Assembly: GCF_020860125.1 (NCBI RefSeq)
Contig: NZ_JAJBUX010000040.1
Coordinates: 27,763-91,762 of the forward strand
DNA: 64,000 nt
Source: Cloacibacillus sp.
Lineage (GTDB): Bacteria > Synergistota > Synergistia > Synergistales > Synergistaceae
Reading direction: 5' to 3'
Shown here: positions 58,842-64,000 of the stretch, in pieces
How positions within the stretch are numbered: position 1 is the stretch's first letter
Layout: the number at the start of each line of letters is the position of its first letter
Position numbers and translations under genes: made by a program
Notes under the pieces: generated by a model
The model's database searches: none
What the model saw: only the letters and a program-made list of their open reading frames with translations
What the model was told of the DNA's origin: nothing

Positions 58842-61315
58842 TGTGGCACAACTTTACAGAACGGGGCAAGCGCGTATTTCAGCTTGCGCAGAAAGAGGCC
58901 CTGCGTATGGGCCATGAGGTGATCGGGACGGAGCATGTCCTTCTGGGGCTGCTCTACGACAACGACGGCCTCATTACGAAGATACTGGCGGATCATGACG
59001 TTACGCCGGATGTGCTGGTGAAAGAGATCGAACAGTTTGCCGGAATCGGCGCTCCGCGCTACGGCCAGGTGGACCTGCCGATGAGCCCGCGCGCGAAGTG
59101 CGTGATGGATCTGGCGATGCGCGAAGCCCGCAGGATGGGCGTCAACTATATCGGTACGGAACATATCTTCCTCGCGATCCTCGCGGAGGGCGAGGGAATG
59201 GCGGCGCGGCTTCTGGCCTCGCACGGCCTTGAGCTCGATAACTGCCGGCGGCTTGTCGCGGAGCAGATGGGCGGGATGGCCTCGGAGCGCGGACAGCAGC
59301 CGCCGAGACAGCCCGAGGACCCTAGGGGCAGGACGCGCGGCGCCGCGCCATCAAAGACTCCGACGGTTGACCAGCTGGCCATCGATCTCACCCTGATGGC
59401 GAAGAACGGCGAACTGGACCCCGTTATCGGACGGGTGAAGGAGATCCAGCGCGTGGTGCAGATACTTTCGCGCCGCACAAAAAACAATCCTGTGCTGATC
59501 GGCGAGCCGGGCGTGGGCAAAACGGCCGTCGCCGAAGGGCTCGCGCAGAGGATATTCACCGGCGACATCCCTGAGATACTCAAGGGTAAGCGCGTGATGC
59601 AGCTCAACGTCGCAAACCTCGTCGCGGGCACGAAATACCGCGGCGAATTTGAGGAACGTATGCGCCGCCTCGTAAAAGAGATACGCGAGACGAAAAACAT
59701 CATCCTCTTCATCGACGAAATCCACACCATCGTCGGCGCCGGCGGCGCTGAGGGGGCGGTGGACGCGGCGAACATCCTCAAGCCGAGCCTCTCGCGCGGC
59801 GAGTTCCAGGTCATCGGCGCTACGACGATAAACGAGTACCGGAAATACATCGAGAAAGACGCCGCGCTGGAGCGCCGCTTCCAGCCCGTACAGGTAGACG
59901 AGCCTACGGAGGAGGAGACGGTGCTGATCCTCAAGGGGCTGCGCGACAGCTACGAGGGACACCACCGCGTGCGTATCACCGACGAGGCCCTTGAGACGGC
60001 GGCGGCGCTCTCTAAGCGTTACATTACGGACAGGTTCCTTCCCGATAAGGCGATAGATCTCATCGACGAAGCCTCGGCGCGCGCGCGCATCAACACCCTT
60101 GAAATCCCCGACGAACTCAAGGCGCTGGAGCGCAGCATCGACGACCTTCGTAAAGAAAAGGAAGAGGCGGCCGCCTCGCAGGAATTTGAAAAGGCCGCCT
60201 ATCTGCGCGACGAGGAGCGCAAGGCGAAGGAACAGAGCGAACAGTGGCGCCGTGAATGGACGGAGTCCCGCAACAAGATCACTCCCGAGATAAAGCCGGA
60301 AGATATCGCCTCCATCGTCGCGGAGAGCACCGGTATTCCGGTGACGCAGCTTACAGAAGAGGAGAGCCGCAGACTGCTGCGTATGGAGGATGAACTCAAA
60401 CGCCGCATGGTCGGCCAAGAGGAGGCCCTTCACGCGGTGGCGCGTGCCGTGCGCCGCGCGAGAAGCGGCATGAAAGACCCCAAACGTCCTGTCGGCAGTT
60501 TCCTTTTCCTCGGCCCTACGGGAGTCGGCAAGACGGAGCTCGCGCGTTCGCTGGCGGAATTCCTCTTCGGCAGCGAAGATGCGATGATCCGCATGGACAT
60601 GAGCGAATACATGGAACGCCATGAGGCCGCTAAGCTCATCGGCGCGCCCCCCGGATACGTCGGTTTTGAGGAGGGGGGCAAACTCACGGAGGCGATCCGA
60701 CGCAAGCCCTATTCCGTCGTACTCTTCGACGAAATAGAGAAGGCGCATCCCGACGTATTCAACATCATGCTCCAGCTGCTTGAGGACGGGCGGCTGACCG
60801 ACGGCCACGGCCATGTCAGCGACTTCCGCAACTGCGTCGTCATCATGACCAGCAACGTCGGCGTATCCGACAATATGGGCGGACGCTCCCTCGGTTTCGG
60901 CGGCGCGGAGGAACAGAGCGTGGCGGATGCGCGGCGGATGAAGGATACGGTGCGGGAGGCGGCGAAGAAGGCCTTCCGGCCGGAGTTCCTCAACCGTATC
61001 GACGAGATACTGGTCTTTGAGCCACTCGGACGTCCCGAGCTTGTAAAAATCGTAGACATCATGCTCGAAGAGGTGAAAAAACGCGCCAATGAAAACCATA
61101 TCGAGCTTGATGTTGACGAAGAGGCCAAGACGCTGATCCTCGACAAGGGATATGACCCGAAATACGGAGCGCGTCCGCTGCGGCGCACGATCCAGAAGAT
61201 GATCGAGGACGAGATATCCAACCGCCTGTTGGAGGGTAATATCTCACATGGCGATAAAATCACGGTAAGCCGCGACGGAGAATCATTGAATTTCCAGATT
61301 TGCGGTAAAAATTAG
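58841..61315 (+). CDS. clpC: ATP-dependent Clp protease ATP-binding subunit ClpC
   Basis: An 824-aa class I Clp/Hsp100 unfoldase. The N-domain spans residues 1-145 with two Clp_N repeats; AAA1 has Walker A GEPGVGKT (about 221) and FIDEIHTIVGAG; a middle domain follows (EEAAASQEFEKAAYLRDEER); AAA2 has GPTGVGKTEL (about 557) and VLFDEIEKAHPD. It unfolds proteins for ClpP and is adapted by McsA. It is the last gene of the ctsR operon and ends at a terminator. Confidence 0.96.
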   Translation: MWHNFTERGKRVFQLAQKEALRMGHEVIGTEHVLLGLLYDNDGLITKILADHDVTPDVLVKEIEQFAGIGAPRYGQVDLPMSPRAKCVMDLAMREARRMGVNYIGTEHIFLAILAEGEGMAARLLASHGLELDNCRRLVAEQMGGMASERGQQPPRQPEDPRGRTRGAAPSKTPTVDQLAIDLTLMAKNGELDPVIGRVKEIQRVVQILSRRTKNNPVLIGEPGVGKTAVAEGLAQRIFTGDIPEILKGKRVMQLNVANLVAGTKYRGEFEERMRRLVKEIRETKNIILFIDEIHTIVGAGGAEGAVDAANILKPSLSRGEFQVIGATTINEYRKYIEKDAALERRFQPVQVDEPTEEETVLILKGLRDSYEGHHRVRITDEALETAAALSKRYITDRFLPDKAIDLIDEASARARINTLEIPDELKALERSIDDLRKEKEEAAASQEFEKAAYLRDEERKAKEQSEQWRREWTESRNKITPEIKPEDIASIVAESTGIPVTQLTEEESRRLLRMEDELKRRMVGQEEALHAVARAVRRARSGMKDPKRPVGSFLFLGPTGVGKTELARSLAEFLFGSEDAMIRMDMSEYMERHEAAKLIGAPPGYVGFEEGGKLTEAIRRKPYSVVLFDEIEKAHPDVFNIMLQLLEDGRLTDGHGHVSDFRNCVVIMTSNVGVSDNMGGRSLGFGGAEEQSVADARRMKDTVREAAKKAFRPEFLNRIDEILVFEPLGRPELVKIVDIMLEEVKKRANENHIELDVDEEAKTLILDKGYDPKYGARPLRRTIQKMIEDEISNRLLEGNISHGDKITVSRDGESLNFQICGKN

Positions 61316-61320
61316 CGATA

Positions 61321-61364
61321 AAAATCCGGGGGCGGTAAATTAACCGCCCTCGGATTTTATTTTT
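61321..61364 (+). terminator. Rho-independent terminator after clpC
   Basis: An interrupted stem (AAAATCCG..GGCGGT / ACCGCC..CGGATTTT) with a short A+T loop, followed by ATTTTTT. Confidence 0.88.
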
Positions 61365-61422
61365 TGTGGTAGCATTATGCGAGTTGAGGAACGTCTAATA
61401 ATAACTCAGGGAGGAACTTTGA

Positions 61423-62352
61423 ATGTCATTAAGAAAGAAACTTGTCATGGGGGCGGCTGTCGTCTTCTCTGTCTCCGCGGTAGCCGTATCGGCCTTTGCC
61501 GCTACTGATGAGACTGCGGTAATTGTCGGCAACGAATCGCTGAAGCCGGGTGAAGTCGTCGAGGTGCTCCAGAGCAGCGCGAGCGGCAACCCGATGATGG
61601 TGGGCCTCATGCTCACACAGGCGACCCTTGCCGAGCGCGTTGAGATGGTGAAACAGATGGCCGACGCGATGCTCTTCGCCGAGGGCGCGCGCATCAGCGG
61701 ACTCGCCGATCGCGAGGATGTGGCGCTCAAGCTCAAATGGCAGCGTATGCAGCTCCTCTTGGAGGCATATCTCCAGGAGATCAGCAAGAAATGGGATATG
61801 AGCGACAAGGCGGTGAAGAAGTACTACGCGGAGCACAAAGAGGAATTCATCCAGGCGCCCGCCACACACCTCCGCCATATCCTGACCTCGTCGGAGAAAG
61901 ACGCCAACAACGCGATCCTCGATATCTTCAAAGATAAAGACTTCGCCAAGACCGCCGAGAAATTCAGCCGCGACACCAATACGGCCTCGCGCGGCGGCGA
62001 CCTCGGCTGGATGGAGAAGGGTGTGATGCCGGAATCCATCGACAAGGCGATAGAGACCGCCCGTCCGAATTCGCTTGTCGGCCCAATAAAAACCGACCTC
62101 GGCTGGCATGTGCTTGAAGTCCTTGAGCGCCGTCCCTCAAAGCAGCTCACATTTGAAGAGGCTAAAGATGAGATCGTGCAGCGTCTGCAGATGAGCTACA
62201 TCGCGAAGGAACTTGAAGATCTCAGAAAAAAAGTGAAAATCGAGATCAACGAAAAGGCCCTTGAGAACCTCGGCGGTATTCCAGCGGCTCCCGCGGCCAA
62301 GACGCCGGAGGCTCCAGCGGAAGATAAGCCAGCGGACAACGCGGCTAAATAA
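61423..62352 (+). CDS. Parvulin-type peptidyl-prolyl isomerase (SurA/PrsA-like foldase)
   Basis: A 309-aa exported protein: signal peptide (VVFSVSAVAVSAFA), a helical N-terminal chaperone region (40-140), a parvulin domain (HLRHILTSS, SRGGDLGWM, TDLGWHVLEVLERR) and a C-terminal helix plus a proline/alanine-rich tail. The ATG follows AGGGAGG. There is no lipobox, so it is likely soluble in the periplasm. The protein is flanked by terminators on both sides, so it is monocistronic. Confidence 0.92.
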   Translation: MSLRKKLVMGAAVVFSVSAVAVSAFAATDETAVIVGNESLKPGEVVEVLQSSASGNPMMVGLMLTQATLAERVEMVKQMADAMLFAEGARISGLADREDVALKLKWQRMQLLLEAYLQEISKKWDMSDKAVKKYYAEHKEEFIQAPATHLRHILTSSEKDANNAILDIFKDKDFAKTAEKFSRDTNTASRGGDLGWMEKGVMPESIDKAIETARPNSLVGPIKTDLGWHVLEVLERRPSKQLTFEEAKDEIVQRLQMSYIAKELEDLRKKVKIEINEKALENLGGIPAAPAAKTPEAPAEDKPADNAAK

Positions 62353-62376
62353 CGTCAGCATATATAGAAACTTAGA

Positions 62377-62413
62377 AGGGGCCGGCGATCTTAACGGTTG
62401 CCGGCCCCTTTTT
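62377..62413 (+). terminator. Rho-independent terminator after the PPIase gene
   Basis: An 11-bp perfect stem (AAGGGGCCGGC / GCCGGCCCCTT) with a 12-nt loop, followed by TTTTT. Confidence 0.92.
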
Positions 62414-62494
62414 ACGAATATATTACCGATTTACCCTCTTCATTATCAGTTACAATATACAGGGCGCGAATAATTTTGCAGAGGAAGATTTATT

Positions 62495-63487
62495 ATGGAT
62501 GCTATTACCGGCTATCACAAACAATTTCTTGAATACAGAGGCGAAATGTTCCTCGAACTTCTTCTGAAGGATATGGCGACGATACTTTTTATCCTCTTTA
62601 TCCTCCTAGTATGGTATCTTATCGATAAAGCCATACCATATCTTATGATGCATATCTTCCAGGTCGCCGGTGAGCGCACGCGGAATACCGTCTACAAGGA
62701 CGATGAAATTCGACGCGCCTGGCTGATGTACCGCATGTCCACACTGCGGCAGCTAACGACCCAGATGCTGCGCGTGCTGCTCGCCACGGTGATGTGCTTT
62801 GTCGTCCTTAACGCCATCGGCATAAATATAAAACCCATCCTCGCCGGTATCGGTATCGCCGGATTGGGCATATCGCTCGCCGCGCAGAACCTCATCCGCG
62901 ACTTCATCAACGGCGTGCTGATAATCGTGGAAGACCAATACAATGTAAACGACTGGATACAGATAGGGAACTACCAGGGTACCGTCGAGCACTTCACTTT
63001 GCGCCTTACGCGCCTGCGCAGCCTTGAGGGGAACCTCATCATAATCCCCAACAGCACCATTCAGGACGTCATAAATTACACGAAAGACTGGTCCTACACC
63101 GCCATTTACGTGACGATCCCCTACGAGGGCGATTATGACGCGGCGAAGAAAATACTGATGGAGCTTGCCGATGAGACCGTCAAACAGGGAGATCCGAAAA
63201 TATTCCCCGACCCGGTATTCAACGGCATCACCGAGTACGCGCAGAACGGGATCAAATTCCGCTGCTTCATAAAGACGGCCCCCGGCTACCAGTGGCGGGT
63301 GGGGTACAGATTCCGCGAAGAGCTGCACAAGCGCTACACGGATGCGGGAATCAAATTCGCCTACCCGGCGGTCAGCAACTACCTTGAATCTTCCGATCCC
63401 GCCGTTCTCGCGGAGATCGCTAAATCACAGGAGCTGCGCTCCGCGCAGAAACCTCCTGAAACGGGGAATCAGCGGCAGGGAAATTGA
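62495..63487 (+). CDS. Small-conductance mechanosensitive channel (MscS family)
   Basis: A 330-aa protein. Membrane helices lie near residues 28-50 and 88-110, followed by the pore helix and MscS signature (GIGIAGLGISLAAQNLIRDFINGVLI, split as GIGIAGLGISLAAQ and NLIRDFINGVLI), the beta domain (EDQYNVNDWIQIGNYQGTVE, RSLEGNLIIIPNS) and the C-terminal alpha/beta cage. It opens on membrane tension to release solutes under hypo-osmotic shock. ATG follows AGAGGAAG. No gene follows on this strand in the window. Confidence 0.93.
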   Translation: MDAITGYHKQFLEYRGEMFLELLLKDMATILFILFILLVWYLIDKAIPYLMMHIFQVAGERTRNTVYKDDEIRRAWLMYRMSTLRQLTTQMLRVLLATVMCFVVLNAIGINIKPILAGIGIAGLGISLAAQNLIRDFINGVLIIVEDQYNVNDWIQIGNYQGTVEHFTLRLTRLRSLEGNLIIIPNSTIQDVINYTKDWSYTAIYVTIPYEGDYDAAKKILMELADETVKQGDPKIFPDPVFNGITEYAQNGIKFRCFIKTAPGYQWRVGYRFREELHKRYTDAGIKFAYPAVSNYLESSDPAVLAEIAKSQELRSAQKPPETGNQRQGN

Positions 63488-63593
63488 AAATATCCCGGCT
63501 GACGGAAGCTCCGGCTGGGGCAGCCGCACTGAAACGCTAAAAAAGCCGGAGATAAATACAGAGACGATAAACGGCGGTTTAGCACAGGTTTTT

Positions 63594-63767
63594 GGCTCCC
63601 TCTCTGAGGGAGCTCCACGCGAAGCGGGGTGAGGGAGAGTTGGCCTTATGTTCTCCCGCGGCTTTTGCCGCGGGCTCTGTTTGGCGCGGCTTCCGCGCCA
63701 AACAGAGCAACACTCCTTCCGTCTCGCCGCAAAAGCGGCGGCGATCCACCTTCCTCAAAGAGGAAGG
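63594..63767. repeat. Mosaic of five palindromes (MITE/REP-like non-coding repeat)
   Basis: Consecutive hairpins: GCTCCCTC/GAGGGAGC (63595-63613), CCCGCGGC/GCCGCGGG around TTTT (63656-63674), a 15-bp perfect stem CTCTGTTTGGCGCGG/CCGCGCCAAACAGAG (63675-63707), CGCCGC/GCGGCG around AAAA (63725-63740) and CCTTCCTC/GAGGAAGG (63749-63767). The outer hairpins share a CTCCCTC / CTTCCTC theme and may be the element's ends. Similar TTGGCTCCCTC-type repeats are scattered in gut anaerobe genomes as far as I recall; I cannot verify copy number here. Confidence 0.75.
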
Positions 63768-63870
63768 CTTTAATAAAAAAATGCCGTTTATCATCGATAA
63801 GCTGAAAGCTAAACCGTAATTTATCCTTTTCCTGCCAATATATAAATAACGTCTTGCCTTTATTCCGTCT

Positions 63871-63889
63871 CCCCGGGCTTGACCCGGGG
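63871..63889. repeat. Short CCCCGGG palindrome
   Basis: CCCCGGG and CCCGGGG arms around CTTGA. The motif CCCGGGCTTGACCCGGG resembles a common dispersed non-coding repeat unit of bacteria; no function is implied. Confidence 0.5.
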
Positions 63890-63932
63890 GCCAGCGGCTT
63901 TTGGGTTTTTGCGCGGCGGTCTGTACGTATGA

Positions 63933-63964
63933 AAAGGGCGCGGCTCTTTCGCCCGCGCCCTTTC
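63933..63964. terminator. Terminator-like hairpin near the right edge
   Basis: A 10-bp stem (AAAGGGCGCG / CGCGCCCTTT) with an 11-nt loop, flanked by A and T residues on the two sides. It could end a minus-strand gene located beyond the window, or mscS transcription. Confidence 0.55.
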
Positions 63965-64000
63965 ATTGTCTTTTATCTGTCCTTTTTTCTTACTTTATCC

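Larger units (their letters stand above)
63488..64000. other. Non-coding palindrome-rich end of the window
   Basis: A 513-bp region without a believable gene: short open frames here run through palindromic repeats and lack ribosome sites. It contains a mosaic repeat (63594-63767), a short CCCCGGG palindrome (63871-63889) and a terminator-like hairpin (63933-63963), all listed separately. The remainder shows nothing recognisable. Confidence 0.6.

Noticed and set aside
63594..63767. CRISPR-like array
   Set aside because: The palindromes differ from each other and there are no regularly spaced identical repeats.
63342..63819. Short plus-strand open frames across and after the end of mscS
   Set aside because: They run through the mscS frame or the palindromic repeats and have no ribosome site or family resemblance.

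Overview
The window looks like a chromosomal piece of an anaerobic, amino-acid-fermenting diderm of the Synergistota (Cloacibacillus/Synergistes-like). This is an inference from gene content: diderm envelope functions (an OmpH/Skp-like chaperone, a SurA/PrsA-like foldase, an EnvC-like protein with FtsEX) sit next to a Firmicutes-type ctsR-mcsA-clpC heat-shock operon, and the rest is dominated by amino-acid, urocanate and purine catabolism with TRAP, LIV and YfcC-type uptake. Most of the sequence is G+C-rich. The stretch from about 3.5 to 8.8 kb is visibly richer in A+T.

Layout. (1) 1-7.3 kb: a catabolic cluster with an FAD oxidoreductase tail, an enolase-superfamily enzyme, the Fe-S and flavoprotein subunits of a D-hydroxyproline/HcnABC-type dehydrogenase, a DctPQM TRAP transporter and an Asp/Glu/hydantoin racemase. 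(2) 7.5-11.5 kb: a LysR regulator divergent from a Na+/H+ antiporter-family carrier, then an MFS exporter. (3) 11.8-16.3 kb: a minus-strand livHMGFJ branched-chain amino-acid ABC operon with a clear sigma70-type promoter. (4) 16.4-23.6 kb: SDR, YciI-like and methyltransferase genes, urocanate hydratase, and a divergent 1000-aa SARP/BTAD-ATPase regulator. (5) 23.6-37.2 kb: an M20 amidohydrolase and YfcC carrier headed by an unannotated 38-codon ORF, then the selenium/molybdenum purine set: ygeW, ygeY, dpaL (ygeX) and a PAS/HTH regulator on the minus strand, with ygfK and a fused selenium-dependent xanthine dehydrogenase on the plus strand. Orthologues of this set have been linked to anaerobic urate use by gut bacteria. 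(6) 37.2-39.3 kb: tRNA-Gln and tRNA-Glu, then RNase J. (7) 39.4-53.7 kb: a Na/Pi transporter followed by a tightly packed envelope/division gene run (uppP, DUF4321, maf, DUF5693, csaB, two transketolase-like proteins, ftsE, ftsX, envC-like, ctpA, polysaccharide deacetylase, PurA-like). (8) 53.7-57.7 kb: a PfkB kinase, a CPA2 antiporter, a LysR regulator and ompH. (9) 57.7-63.5 kb: ctsR-mcsA-clpC under a triple CtsR-like operator, a peptidyl-prolyl isomerase and an MscS channel. (10) The last 0.5 kb is a non-coding mosaic of palindromes.

The most unusual observations are a tandemly duplicated 75-bp palindromic element inserted in frame inside ygfK; two adjacent transketolase-like proteins and a PurA-like protein in the division operon that all lack key catalytic residues; the coupled 38-codon ORF ahead of the YfcC carrier; and the three-heptad CtsR operator in an operon without mcsB.
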